The notes: a model not told the origin generated them from the sequence alone. A stretch of DNA of 64,000 nt from Patiria pectinifera (GCA_029964075.1 CM057129.1:27395430-27459429), one strand, 5' to 3'. Positions 21,756-33,844 are shown, counted from the first letter of the stretch. Numbers and translations are program-made.

Positions 21756-24005
21756 AGATGATGACATGCAAAAATCTTGTTCTGCATGGATATCCCGTTG
21801 TTGAAGCACTGTCGTGGATTCTTTCTTGTTCGTCGGTGCATTTGAGGTTTTCCCCACCCGTTCTTATATGAACAATAAACTGGCAGAGGAACAAGAGATA
21901 AACTGTAGGGTATTGATTTGATCTGGGTCGAAGTTAATTTGTGTTTTTTTTATTTTCAACTTGTTTTAAATTACTCCCCCGAGCTTCGTAGGAAATCACA
22001 CCTCTGCCTTGTTTTCCCCTATTTATCCCGTTGAAAAGTAATTCACTTCACGTTAAACATTAACAATCATAAATTCACAAAAATGTCTTTATTCACAGGT
22101 TGCCTAAAAATGACACTTACAAATTCAAGATTTGCTTTAAATCATATTGAGATCATATTTAAGATAGAACGACTCTCACGGCTTAAATTGGAATATCGGA
22201 AAATTAGCAAAACTCTTGTCTGATATATTACGAGAAATGATTTGATAAAAGCTCTTATTGCCAACATTAAATCTGGGGCACTGAAGACAAAGACAAATTT
22301 GTGTTAATTTCAAGATTTTAAATGGGGAGCGCCGGGGGGTGGGGGGAATTTGTTGCAGGACATCATATTCTTTTACATTTCGTTCGGAAAAGAAAAATCG
22401 AAATTTTGAAAAAGCACGTATATAATTATACCAACAATAACCTTTCAAATTCCCAAACCTATACAATCATGCGTTGCATGTTCGTCAGCTTCTCCATAGA
22501 TGATAATACCCAAACGCTTTGCATCAAAGCAACAATACCTTTTCAATTAAAACAACTCTAATGACATCATTAATCATCCGTCTTTGTGCCGCTTCAAGTG
22601 TGGAAAGGAAATAGACGAGCAGACGTTTTGCATTTTTTATGAACATCAACAAAAGAGACACAATCATTAGTTGCCTCTGCACGCTACATTTTGATCAAAT
22701 TTCCAGTCTCGGTGTCGTCGGGCATTAGTTTCTATGAATGCTATTTAAAAATTAAGAAATATCAAGTCCGTTTGCGAAAATAATTTACACGTTTCAAAAT
22801 GTACCACAAACGTATTGAAACTAAATTTTCCTTTAGTTCTAATTTTACATGTCTTTGTGTGTGTTTACTCGACTAAACCACAGATGTCCCCGTTTCGATG
22901 CCCCATGAGTTTGTAAGCTGGATAAACACAATCTACAAAGAAATAAATTTCGTCGAATTTTTTGGTTTGTTGTTTTATATTTTAATAACATCATAATGAT
23001 GTAAATAATAGTTGATGACTTATTTTGAGGTAAAATTAAATGTTCTTGTGGCAATAAAAAAGACAAGTCAAGCCTAGCCAAGCTTTTCCCAAATCATAAA
23101 AAATCATATTCAACTGGTGCCGAATGGTTATTCAATTGAGGCCTTTGCATGCATCTGTGTACACAATAGCCCATTCGTGTGACGTTACGGGGTAATCCTG
23201 TACAATAGTACTGCCCAGTGCCCCTACTCCGACACCCCGATAAATTATACTGGTATTATACGCCTTTCCCCAAAATACGGACAGAACCTGCTGGGTTAGG
23301 GGTATTTGTACATATCCCGTAACGCACTGTTAATAATCGTCGGATTTGAAAAGCGACCGCTTTGAAAGTATGGTACGAGCCAGCCCCCTCCCTATTGATT
23401 TTAAGGAGCCAAGTGTCCGGACAAAAAAAACCTGTCTACATTTCAGCATTGATTTGCTGATGAAACCCCCCCCCCCCCACAAAAATTCCTGGTTCCGCCC
23501 CCGATTGATGTTGTGCATATACGGCAATTATTATCGTCTACAAGGTGATTCAAAATGCAATCAAATTTGATACAATGAAGTATGTCTAATAAGAGCGTGT
23601 TCTGTCACTCATCTGAAGAAAAAAAAGCAGTTACTGATATTGATCTATGCCAACAGAAGTTATGCATGTTTTACTTAAAGAAACCATTTTTATAGCTGTC
23701 CTTGGAGTGCCATTGAGCGTAGTGATAATACACACAAGCATTCATTAAAATGAGATATTAATAATTGAAATCAAGACCATTGTTTTTACTGTCAGTTGTA
23801 ATGGTTTGCATATGAGGTACAAGTTAACTCTTTTTTTTTCTGAAATGTTGTTAGCGCTATAAAAATCCTTTGAAAGTTCTCGTTCATTCATCGAGGTGGG
23901 AAAACGTCCATGTTTCATAATACTCAATGTGTATTAACCAGTTCGTAGAATTATCAGAGGTGGGCAGCCGAGCTTTTGTGATATTTTTATTCAAATAGAC
24001 ATAAC

Positions 24006-24200
24006 GTGAGATTTGAAGGTTTGTATGGTGGAAAGATACTAAGACAAGAAAGGTTTGCGGTAGCACTGTGTGAATAACATTCTCCTGACGACGGGCAGAG
24101 CATACTGTTCGAAACGTTGAGTCCCTCGGTTCTTTTCAGAACCACACATACTCACAAAAGAGATTTATTCACATGGTGCTACCGCAAACTTATCTTGTTT
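24006..24200. mobile_element. TTTGCGGTAGCAC repeat inserted in FB-A, with 10-bp target duplication
   Basis: TAGACATAAC at 23996-24005 is repeated at 24201-24210. The element has an inner inverted repeat (GTTTGCGGTAGCAC against GTGCTACCGCAAAC) and a middle part with CGACGGGCAGAGC and CGAAACGTTGAG. A diverged, uninterrupted version of the flank occurs inside the hAT-type element near 31245-31265. It is related to the repeats at 7795, 18933 and 55655. Confidence 0.65.
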
Positions 24201-25814
24201 TAGACATAACGCGGGAATAAAGTATGCAAATGACGTGAAATTTTCACAGTTAAAAGTCAATAAGATGTACTTTATCATTTTTTTCATAATGAAATTGAGC
24301 AAGCCGAATATTGTTAAATATTTTCAAATTCAGTCATTTTCTTTTTTGACTCCCCTGCAAGGAGAAGCCGGTAGAAAGCCTTGCGAATCGGTATCGGCTG
24401 AGCACCGCATGCATGGTTGTATACACGGTAGCCTCATCAGTAACCTGTACTCTGAAACCGACCACTCGCATGGCGGTTTGCATCATGTCCAATTAGCCAA
24501 TATATTCGGCTTTTCCAAAAAGAGAGACTGACAAACAACATTCCAAAGGGAAAACGTTCCTTTCGCGCAACTCACAGGCAGATGTGATAAAAGTATAATA
24601 TTGTCGAATTAGCCGGTTATGTTGTAAAATATGACCGGCGTTTGCATGGTGATAAAGGAAGGATATTAAAAAACATGCTGACATATATTTACAGTTATAT
24701 TTCTTTTTCATTTCTTGAAAAAAAGGTAAAACATACTGGTACTATCAGTGGCGTAACTGGGTTGTGCCCCCCTCCCCACAACGAATGCCCGTGCCATTCC
24801 CCCGCCCGGCGCTCCCCGTTTAAAATCTTGAAATGAACAAAAATTTGTCCACCCACCCTCCGGAATTAAACCTCACGCCACTGACTGTTAATAACAAAAA
24901 AGTACTCTCTTTTAACGTCTTCCACCTGGTGTATTTCGTCAAGGAGGAAAGTATCATTAACTTATTAATAGGGAAATTATTTAGGTTCTTGGGAGTTTGA
25001 ATACATGTTTGACAAAATTTCATTCTTCCCGAAGGATTTTCTCAGCCTTAACGATTTAGGTCGATTTGTGATCTAAAATCGCTTGTAATTTCATACTTCA
25101 TGACATCAGAATATCGTCACAGTAATATTGAGGAGGATGTCTCATTCAAAAGTGAACAACTTCTATATTGCTAGGAACAGAACTTTATCATAATGTGATG
25201 ATCACAGTGTGATTTTAGTGTGCTAAGGCTAATCATAAGCTAATGTCCTTTTTAAAACATTGATTTAGTGTTGACAATAAGAGTTTTTATAGTGATATCT
25301 TTATCGAATCATTTCTCGTAATATATCAGACAAGAGTTTTACTAAATTTCCGATATTCCAATTTAAGCCATGAGAGTCGTTTTATCTTAAATATGATCTC
25401 AATATGATTAAAAGCAAATCTTGAATTTGTTAGTGTCATTTAAGAAAGCAACAAGTTTTATGCAACCTGTCAATAAAGACATTTTTGTGAATTGATGATT
25501 GTTAATGTTTAACGTGAAGTGAATTACTTTTCAACGGGATAAATAGGGGAAAACAAGGCAGAGGTGTGATTTCCTACGAAGCTTGGGGCAGTTATTTAAA
25601 ACAAGATGAAAATAAAAAAAAACACAAATTAACTTCGACCCAGATCAAATCAATACCCTACAGTTTATCTCTTGTTCCTCTGCCAGTTTATTGTTCATAT
25701 AAGAATGGGTGGGGAAAACCTCAAATGCACCGACGAACAAGAAAGAATCCACGACAGTGCTTCAAAAACGGGATATCCATGCAGAACGAGATATTTGCAT
25801 GTCATCATCTCCAC

Positions 25815-26090
25815 ATCGTAAGTCGACTTTGCAAGATAATTTATCTCGATATGTTGTCATCTCGACTTCAGGAAGTCGACTTAGCGATATATTTCATCTG
25901 GACAAGTCGTCATCTCGACTTCGGAAAGTTGACTTGATGAGATAATACATCTGGACAAGTCGTCATGTCGACTTATGGAAGACGACTTGGAGAGATAATG
26001 CCTCTGGACAAGTCGTCATGTCAACTTCTGGAAGTCGACTTGTAGAGATAATGCATCTGGAAAAGTCACCAAGTCGACTTCGGTAAGTAA
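25815..26090. repeat. 53-bp tandem array, right arm of FB-A
   Basis: This is the inverted counterpart of the 21480-21755 array, with about five monomers carrying CATCTGGACAAGTCGTCAT and AAGTCGACTT. Confidence 0.75.
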
Positions 26091-26999
26091 ACTGGGCGAT
26101 ACAATTATGTGATTAAGTCGCCTTACTCTCGGCGATATGTCAACATGACGTGATAAATTATCTGAGTAAATAAAGAAGTGGATGGCACTCATGGAGCGCC
26201 GTACGTCGTAGACAAGATGGAGTGTTCAACATTGCCTTGAACTTTTTAGTGATGACGCTGATCCGGATTTATTTTGTGCCGGACTTTAGATTTTCTCCTG
26301 CAAAGTTAACTCATGTGTTTTCGCTTCCGCGTTTTTATTTGCTTCTGCGTTTTTAACTTTCGCGAAACTATGGACATGATGGTCACCATCTGAATCGTGC
26401 CTCGCCCATCAGCGAAAGATTTCACCGCCAACTTAGTGTTGATTACATTATGTGCTGTGTAATTTTAATTGTCAAATTCTATTTGTAGAATTGTGCTTAA
26501 TACATGTATTTGACCATTTTGTATCCAAGCTTTGTAGATCTGTTGAATTGTTAGGCAGTTGTGCCTTGTTTGGATCTGTTGAAGATCTATTTTAGGAACT
26601 TTGAGCCAGTTGTAGGCCTGTGCTTTGGATCGAGTATTTTTGAGTCAAATTGTATTGTTTGTTGCACACACATTAATGTAACTGCAGGTTTTCAGCTAAC
26701 TGCATTTTAAAAAAATATTTTACACTAGTGTGAAGGGTGTATAATAGTGACTTCATGTGTTTCTAAATTGTATTGGCACATAATTGTGTGACTTTAAGTC
26801 TTTGTAAGACTGTGTGTCAGTTGGAGATTTTTGAATTGCAATTGTACTTGTGTCTACAGTGTGGTTAGACATCATATTTTTGACTTGTATTGTATTGTCT
26901 GTTTGTGTGCAGACTGAATTGTAGGTCCATGATTTAGGCCTGATTGTATTTTAACAAGTCATATTTTTGTATGTACATTGCAAGATATTCATTCCAACC

Positions 27000-27575
27000 A
27001 TGTCTGTGCCAGACTCTATTTTGAAGTCACATAATGTTTTAGCTGAAACCATAGTGAATGTCTTCTCAGATATTTTACGTGAAGATGGTGAAGAGGCATG
27101 TCATGTTGCTAGAAATGCAGTAAATAGCATTGAAGCTGTATTAAATGATAGATTCGCTGCAATTTTGAAATTGTTCGAAAAGCCCATTGAAGACAGGGTT
27201 AATGAATTGCAGTCACCTCTCCTTGTTACTTGTACTCATACAGTTGAGGTGGTAGATACTATTTTTGAAGAGGCTAAGCCGCTTGCTATTGAGCCAGTTC
27301 TGTTTGAAGCTGCTATTTTTTGTAATGTGCAGGTGGCTGCAGTAGTTTGTGTTTCTCCTACTGTGAATGTTGTTAGTGATAGCCTCCATGTTAGCTTGAG
27401 TACTTTGAAGTCCCACTCACTTGGTTCGCCACATGGCAAAGCCCAAGAAAAAGTAGGGAACTGTTCCTTGTATTCGGGTGTTGCAATTTATTTCTGTATG
27501 TTGGCAATAGTGGTGACTGTTGACTGGATCACAGTACCTCGCATTCGGGGTCTGTGGCCAAACACCATTACTTAA
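27000..27575 (+). CDS. 191-aa ORF inside the LTR element, unknown function
   Basis: This is the only sizeable ORF in the internal region. I use the ATG at 27000 (MSVPDSILK); an upstream in-frame ATG at 26967 is possible. The first half is mixed helical/charged (residues about 1-75, with ILREDGEEACH and KLFEKPIEDRV). The C-terminal part has a hydrophobic run (about 160-177) that could be one membrane segment. I see no zinc knuckle, protease DSG or reverse-transcriptase YxDD motif. It could be a residual gag-like or element-specific protein, or chance. Confidence 0.35.
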   Translation: MSVPDSILKSHNVLAETIVNVFSDILREDGEEACHVARNAVNSIEAVLNDRFAAILKLFEKPIEDRVNELQSPLLVTCTHTVEVVDTIFEEAKPLAIEPVLFEAAIFCNVQVAAVVCVSPTVNVVSDSLHVSLSTLKSHSLGSPHGKAQEKVGNCSLYSGVAIYFCMLAIVVTVDWITVPRIRGLWPNTIT

Positions 27576-29384
27576 TGCACATGTACTTGTATTTATCCAT
27601 GCCAAACATAATGCTTTGTAGTTGGAAATGTGTTGCTGGTGTCAGCTCAAGCTGTCCCTCCATGGTAATAATATTGGTGTTTTGCTCTTGGTGAAGAGAC
27701 GGTATGCAATCCGCACTGTATTTTGACTCATTCCCATTGCTTATTTATAAAGTTTTGTGGTGTATTTTTTTCAATTGTTGGAAACTTGTAATCATTCATA
27801 TTTTTGGATGAGATTGTCTGTTGTACAAATTGTTGTACAACTATTACATGCCTTTCATAATTTTGTGTAATGTAGAGCATGTATGTGCACTGTATAGTGA
27901 CTTTTGGATCTTTACATTTTCATGATTAGGCAGATTCATTTATTCAGGTTTTCCTGACTGATCCAGGTTGGTTGACGAAGACATTTGGGTTTTTTTTTCA
28001 TATATTTCTCTTTCATTGATTTTATATTGGATAGGAATTTGTATTTCTTTTTGTGCATTTCCAATTTGTTCCCTAAGAACGTTTAGTGACGGGATTGTAG
28101 GTTCCTAATTTTAGTGTAGCTGCTAAGTGGAATATTTTGTCAGCAATTTTGTAGTTTGGTGTATTCCAACTATTTGTACTCACCGATTTATGGGATATTT
28201 TTATATATAGCCTTTTGAGTGAGATTTTGTTGTCTGGCACGTTCACCATGCAGTCAACCGTTTACAGGACCATTTTGTGTGTAAGTGTGGAAATGTGTGT
28301 ATATGTACATTGGAAATTCCCTATTCCGATTGTTGCCCTAAGTACTATTAGTGACGGGTGTTGCTCCTTCAAGTTTAGCTGTACTTGTGTGGATGTAATT
28401 ATTATGTTTCCTTGCCTGATGTGGGTTGTTGTAGTTGGTTGAGTTGTCCAACTTTTAGTTCACACAGTGTGGGTGGAGACTTTTCATCATCATGCAGTCT
28501 ATCTTGGGATGCACTGAATTGTTTTAATGATTGAGAATATATTTTGCCTTCTTGCTTTCCAAGCAAGAGAGTGTATTGCCACCCACTTGTTTTGTGTTCT
28601 CCATATCTTAACCTTGAGTATGAACCTTCTGTTTTGCCTGCCAATTTAGATTCAATTGTTCGAATATACATGTAGCTCAAACTCTATCTTTAATAAGATC
28701 CATGTTAATGTGATTTGGATTTCATGACTTTTTTTATGTAACTATATTGATTTTACACCAAGTCTTGTGTTTAAGAAACCATGTTCAGAGTTTTTGACAT
28801 GACCTGAAACCACATTTTTAATGTACATGTAAAGTGTATGGTAAAGGATGCTCTGTAGTATACAGACAAGTATATGTTCTTATGTTCAACCCTGGTTGAC
28901 CTCATTGTATTACAATGTATCAATTTTCTCATGGAGATTGGTTGGTCGGCTTTGTACCTAACTGTATAGAGATCTTGACATGTGGAAAATTTCAAGATAG
29001 GTTTTGTATTGGAATGTGATCCTTTACATGATTTTGAGCTGATTTGGAAAGGGTTTTTAAGGAATACCATATCCATGTATACTGCATGTCAGTTTCTATT
29101 TAAAGACATTTCTGATGGTTTAATGTCTAGTCAGTGTACTTTCAGTGCGTATATGTACATGGTATTTTCCTTTATCTTTAAAGGGTTGCCACATGTCTAT
29201 AAATTTTATGCAGTATTATTACACTGAACCTGTTGTAATTTAATGTACTGCATTGAAATATGTAAAAGGTGTTATCATTGTAGATCACTTAATTAATGGG
29301 AATTTTATATGATCATTTTCAGGTCGCCCTTGTATTTCTGCTATTTGGGACCACTTGGGTCGCGTGGTCTTAAAGTAGGGAACC
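27576..29384. other. 3' internal region of the LTR element, no ORF
   Basis: This is T-rich sequence with TGTGCATG/TACATG words and no ORF of gene-like quality. A weak purine run (AAAGTAGGGAA) just before the 3' LTR could be a decayed polypurine tract. Confidence 0.4.
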
Positions 29385-29987
29385 TGTAGGGAGACCAAGT
29401 GCGCCCTCAGTTGTTGTTCGTCCAAAGTTTGGCAAGGTGATTTGCATAGTGTGACCTTTGTGCTTCCCGCGCAAAGGCAACTTGTAACAAGTTGTCTCCT
29501 GTGGGCTTCGAACAGAGAAGACCAACATATATTTTGTCTGAAAAATTCTCTCGTTTTTGTAGGGAGCATGGCTCATGCCATGCTCCTGAGATATATCACT
29601 GTGGTAGGTTAATTTCATAGAAGATTCCATGTGAGTATTGCTTTGTTTTATCTTCATTTTGTGAGGGAAATTGTGTATTTTCGGGATGAGAGTTGAGACA
29701 TGATTCGTTGCATTTTAGGTTTGTACTTTAATGTGTAGCGTATATACCTATACAGACATGTGTTGAACTTTGACACACACTTTGTATTTATTTTGACATT
29801 TTATTGTGTACACAGGCTTGAATGCTTGAAGTGTTGTAATATAAGAATAAATGTATTGTAGTTAGGAAATCACAGTCGTCACATCATCATCATAATTGTA
29901 TTTTCTGTTAGAACACTCGTCCACTTTAATTAGAGGACCGTTCCTCCTTCCTTCCCCCTTAATTGACGTGGGAGCTGGTCCACTTCA
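29385..29987 (+). repeat. 3' LTR
   Basis: This 603-bp copy of the 5' LTR has the same TGTAGGG start, CACTTCA end and internal AATAAA (29846-29851). The extra segment of about 31 bp contains GAGCATGGC and GCCATGCTC, an inverted pair. Confidence 0.85.
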
Positions 29988-30216
29988 TAACGATTCAATA
30001 TAGTTATACCATGGTGACATAGAAGCCAGTGGTAGCGTTCTGCTCGACGCCATGGGGACGAGGTTGTCTTTGAAAGGTCACGTTTGGCGCGGAAACTGAA
30101 AACAGGGTTTAACGGTCGTTGAAACTCTGATTGAGCTGCGGAACAGAAAGTCGTTAAGGTGTAATTGTGCTCGAGCTTTCGTGATATCAGGCGATCATGC
30201 GCCAATGAGGCCTAAA

Positions 30217-30227
30217 TGTATATAAGG
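30217..30227 (+). promoter_or_regulatory. TATA box of the possible distal promoter for G3
   Basis: This is identical to the G2 and G4 TATA context. A possible non-coding exon runs from about 30250 to the donor GTACGT at 30437. The LTR retrotransposon ends 230 bp upstream, so the G3 promoter has lost its original distal flank. Confidence 0.4.
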
Positions 30228-30594
30228 CCTTGTCCGAAACGAGCTCCCAGAGTTGCGACTACGTCGGCTGTCAGCATTTCTCCACGTAATTGCAGTGCCG
30301 GGACGAAGACCTAGACAATATCCCTAGACGAGATATTCGGATTCGGCCTTATTGGCTAAACCGTGGACAAGTAACAAGCCATAACGGGATAGCGTTCTCA
30401 TTGAAGCTTAGGCTCCAACTTACCGGACTTTTACAGGTACGTATGTCAAACTTTTTTCTTTCTGCCTCAAAATTCAGACACGGATTCTGTACGTATACAT
30501 GTATATCTTTTTGGGAACAGAATAATAATAACAACAATGTGGTGCGTATAATAATTATAGCGCTTTATACCAAAGGTCTCAAAGCGCTTCACAG

Positions 30595-32835
30595 CAGTGT
30601 TGTAGGTCTCGAGACCGGTCTCGGTCTCGGCCTCGGTCTCGAGACCACTTTTTGCCCGTCTCGGTCTTGGTCTCGGTCTCGGGAGCTGTGGTCTCGGTCT
30701 TGGTCTCGGTCTCGGTCCCCTTTGGTCTCGATATTTTGGCTGGTCTCGACAAAAAGTGAGGGGGAGGCCGGATTCTGCTCCCGGCCCTTTTAGGGTTAAG
30801 TAAAAAATCATTTTAAGGCAAATGTGACTGCAGTGTGGTGCTAATGGACATGTCTCTCTTCACTTTCTAGTGAGTGAGGCATAGTCCAATAACCATTGCT
30901 CCTCTTCTTATTTCTCGTTTTAATTGTGGGATGATCTGTTGAAACAAGCACTTTATAGCCATCCTCATTGATTCCAAATACAACTGAGATTGAAATCTTA
31001 TGAATCAAGACTGAAACATTATTTTTACCGTCAAATTTTGTATTTTGAATATGGGAACAATTCAACTCTTTTTTCCTAGAAATATTGGTGATTTTTTTTC
31101 TATTTTCCTTTTCAATTTTTTCCTTTATTCGTGGAGGTGGGAAAACCTTTTTTTTTTTAAATCATATTTATTAATGGATATTCATCAATTCGTAGACCGT
31201 TAAATTGGTATTAGTGGTGGACAGCTGAATTCTGTGATCTCTTTATTAAAATAGACACGACTCGGGAATAGAGTATGCAAATTACGTGAAATGTTCACAG
31301 TTACTACTCAATAACAATTATATTTTTTACAAAATGGAGCATGCCATTTTTTTATCATACGGTCACTTTCTTTTTGACTCGCCATGTATTCATCTTTTCA
31401 TCTGTGATAAACACAAATTGAGCTACTGCCATAGTCACCCAAAAAATAGAGTCTAATTGCCTGCCTCGTCTCCTTCCTAAATGTCAATTGCATTTGCATG
31501 AGTCGAAAAGAATTGTGTTCCATTAATCGCTATATGCTGTTTACGGCAATCACAATAAACTATTAATATATTGGCAATATGTCATACTTCTTAATCACTA
31601 AAATATTCAAGTAAATTGCCCAGCAAAGTAGCTGATGCGGGCAAAACGATGGTACGGTACAAAACACAGAGAGGCGTGGGCACTGAGCCATGAATCCTAA
31701 AGGTACATCTCGCCCACCACATTCAGTTTGTGAAAGCACCCTTCTATTGTGTCGGCCATATTCTCAAATAGGCTAATGACGATGATGACGGCGGGCAGAT
31801 TAACAGAAGATAGATCAGGCAAATATGGTTTATCAATGTTCTATAGTATATGTAACGTTATCGACATTAAACAAAAATAAAGTGGCATTACATTTCAGCC
31901 TTAGCCAGGCCTTCTTCAGAGGTAAATGACAGAGGAACAAGAAACAAACATGTAGGGGACACACAAACATGCAGGGTTGGAAGGAGAATCACAAAGAGGG
32001 ATGGGGGGGGGGCAGACCAATCCATATCTGGCTACCATCTCTCATGTTTTGGTCTACATGTACAAATCTTTATTCAATGACTGAAATTTTAAAAAATAAA
32101 TCAATATTTTCTTGCTCCAATTTTTTTTTCGAATCAGGTTTACAAGGAGGTCCAATGTAAAATTAAAGTTGCATTTAAATATCCGTTAGTGGTCATTGCT
32201 GAAACCAAGGGGTGGCTGTGGAGTTTAGGGTCCGAGTTCCTATAACAGATGAAACATCCCCCTTTAACTTTTTACTTTTGTCAAGTTTCAACATGTTCAA
32301 GTTTTGCAAAAACTAGTACAAATTGTCGTACTCCTAAGTTAGAGTTTCTTCATCAGATTTACACTTTATAGTAGTTAAACAATTTAAAACATATATATTT
32401 TTAATATTTTGAGTTCATCAAATAAGGTTTTCCCCTTCTTTAAATTAGGTTGTTTCCAATTTTTTTAATTGATTGTGACAATAACAAATTCTGTTGCCAT
32501 GTTGTAATTTATGGCATGAAGCAAACACGAAGAGCACTCGCATGACACAATTAAGCAGGTACAAGAGATTCCTAACTTTCAATCACTTCCTTTACATCCC
32601 CATGAACATCAACATCTCAAGGACAGACTGTTCAGCTGTAATTAGTGTCTTGTTGTTTATTTAGATTATTGTTATTTATTATCAACGGTCTCGGTCTCGG
32701 TTTCGGTCTCGGACCATTTCGGTCTCGGTCTCGGTTCGCCTTGAAGGGGCTGGTCTCGGTCTCGATCTCGGTCTCGCAACTCAGGTCTCGGTCTTGGTCT
32801 CGGTCTCGGACTATCCAGTCTCGACTACAACACTG
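30595..32835. mobile_element. Non-autonomous hAT-type element with GGTCTC arrays
   Basis: The 8-bp target duplication CTTCACAG lies at 30587-30594 and 32836-32843. The ends are perfect inverted repeats CAGTGTTGTAG / CTACAACACTG. The empty site is present in units 1 and 3 (AGCGCTTCACAGTGCAG). CAG-starting short inverted ends plus an 8-bp duplication are typical of hAT elements. Inside both ends are arrays of GGTCTC hexamers (30610-30765 and 32685-32822), in the same orientation. No transposase ORF is visible. The 31020-31390 interior is a diverged relative of the FB-A interior. It lies between the putative promoter and coding exon 1 of G3. Confidence 0.88.
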
Positions 32836-32843
32836 CTTCACAG

Positions 32844-33502
32844 TGCAGAAGGGGTTCGGCTTGGGTGTGAATACCTCCAATGACAAGGCCAAACTTATAT
32901 GCAGTTCTAGGCCTATATTTCGCACCTGGTATAATGGTGTCTGCTTGTCCTTTCACATAAACCGCTGTCTGTATAAAGGTGAAAAGGGTTGTAGGTTGTA
33001 TCATACTCCACAGCATATCGGTAAGACAAAGAAGGATATAGGTAAGCCCAAAACGATAATTTCTTGTGTAAAAAAAATCCCAAAATCTTGTGTCAACCCT
33101 ATCACTAAACTGAAAGCACTATCTGATACTCGTATTGCTGTGAACTCACATTGACCATGCAGTTTGTATGAGAATAGCCTAATGTAGGCCTATGTGCACA
33201 CAATTTTTTTTTCAAACGTCAGTTGAGTTGAGTACACAAAAAAAGGAATCACTGCATAAAAAGTGGCCATGTCTTTCATCTTTAAAAACAAGACAAAGTT
33301 ACTGTACCTAGTAACCACCCCGACACCAGCTTCTATATATAGACAAAACTGTTGTTGCAATCACGACTAATGAATGGTTTAATCCTGAAATATCTTCAGT
33401 AACAGCCTCATGGCAATAATGATATTGTTGAAATATTAGGTATTCCTAATGCGGTCAGGGGCTCCAAACTTTATGTTCAAATGCATGCAGAAGATACAGA
33501 CC
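32844..33502. other. Upstream stretch of G3
   Basis: This resumes the conserved upstream sequence after the hAT-type insertion and matches 1-432 and 10185-10847. It has the TATA-like word at 33333-33342 and a deletion of about 35 bp around 33370 relative to G1. No gene. Confidence 0.45.
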
Positions 33503-33844
33503 ATGGCATCGGTCGTGCTATCCACCCTACCCCCGATCTCGAACGAGACAGACCCAACTCCGCCGCTACTCGTCGTTGACCCGTTTTTCGGCCAGCCTTT
33601 CCAGAAGGCCATCGGCGTCTTCACATTTGTGGTAATCGCAGTGGGTCTCGTGGGCAACTCGGCCGTTATCTTCATCGTGGTGCGCTACCGTGACATGCAC
33701 ACGACGACCAACTTCTCCTTCGCCAACCTGGCGCTGACTGACATCCTCCTGTTGATCTTTCAAGCCTTGTCCATCACCCTGGACACCTTTGGCTACGCCG
33801 TGTCGGTGAGCCTCAACTGCTGGCCCACGTTCTACCTTCGACAC
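33503..33844 (+). CDS. G3 exon 1: GPCR N-terminus, TM1-TM2
   Basis: This is 114 codons from ACCATGG to the donor GTATGT at 33845, in frame and intact. It has the NET sequon, GN of TM1, LALTD of TM2 and the TM3 cysteine. Differences from the others include DPFFGQPF, LLIFQALS and LDTFGYAVS. The next exon is 12.3 kb away because intron 1 has absorbed a compound insertion. The normal intron is about 314 bp. Confidence 0.8.

Larger units (their letters stand above)
21416..26203. mobile_element. FB-A: 4.8-kb foldback-type element inside the LTR element
   Basis: The element begins TACGGCGCTCCATG and ends with the complement. It is flanked by the 6-bp duplication CGTCGT (21410-21415 and 26204-26209). 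Inverted arms of about 0.9 kb (about 21416-22290 and 25255-26203) each contain a tandem array of a 53-bp unit rich in AAGTCGACTT. The interior has no transposase and carries several other repeats (G-run repeat near 23365-23510, TTTGCGGTAGCAC repeat at 24006-24200). Long arms made of short tandem repeats fit the loose 'foldback' category. The superfamily is not assigned. Confidence 0.8.
20763..29987 (+). mobile_element. Non-autonomous LTR retrotransposon, interrupted by FB-A
   Basis: The uninterrupted target is seen in units 1 and 3 (GCAAAATAACGATTC). Here ATAAC (20758-20762) is repeated at 29987-29991. A terminal A shared with the target means the duplication is 4 or 5 bp. The two LTRs start TGTAGGGAGACC and end GGTCCACTTCA. 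A primer-binding site follows the 5' LTR. Without FB-A the internal region is about 3.3 kb, with one ORF of about 191 aa. I see no protease, reverse transcriptase or integrase. The + orientation is inferred from the primer-binding site and the LTR AATAAA. It ends about 230 bp before the putative distal TATA box of G3. Confidence 0.85.

Noticed and set aside
20763..29987. LTR element considered as an autonomous retrovirus-like copy
   Set aside because: The internal region of about 3.3 kb shows no protease, reverse transcriptase, RNase H, integrase or envelope features.
30290..30793. 167-aa ORF with Leu-Gly-Leu and Ser-Arg repeats
   Set aside because: Its second half is the GGTCTC array of the hAT-type element read in one frame.
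30841..31065. 74-aa minus-strand ORF inside the hAT-type element as a transposase remnant
   Set aside because: It has no hAT dimerisation or catalytic motif, and the same DNA has a diverged homologue in FB-A where the frame is not kept.
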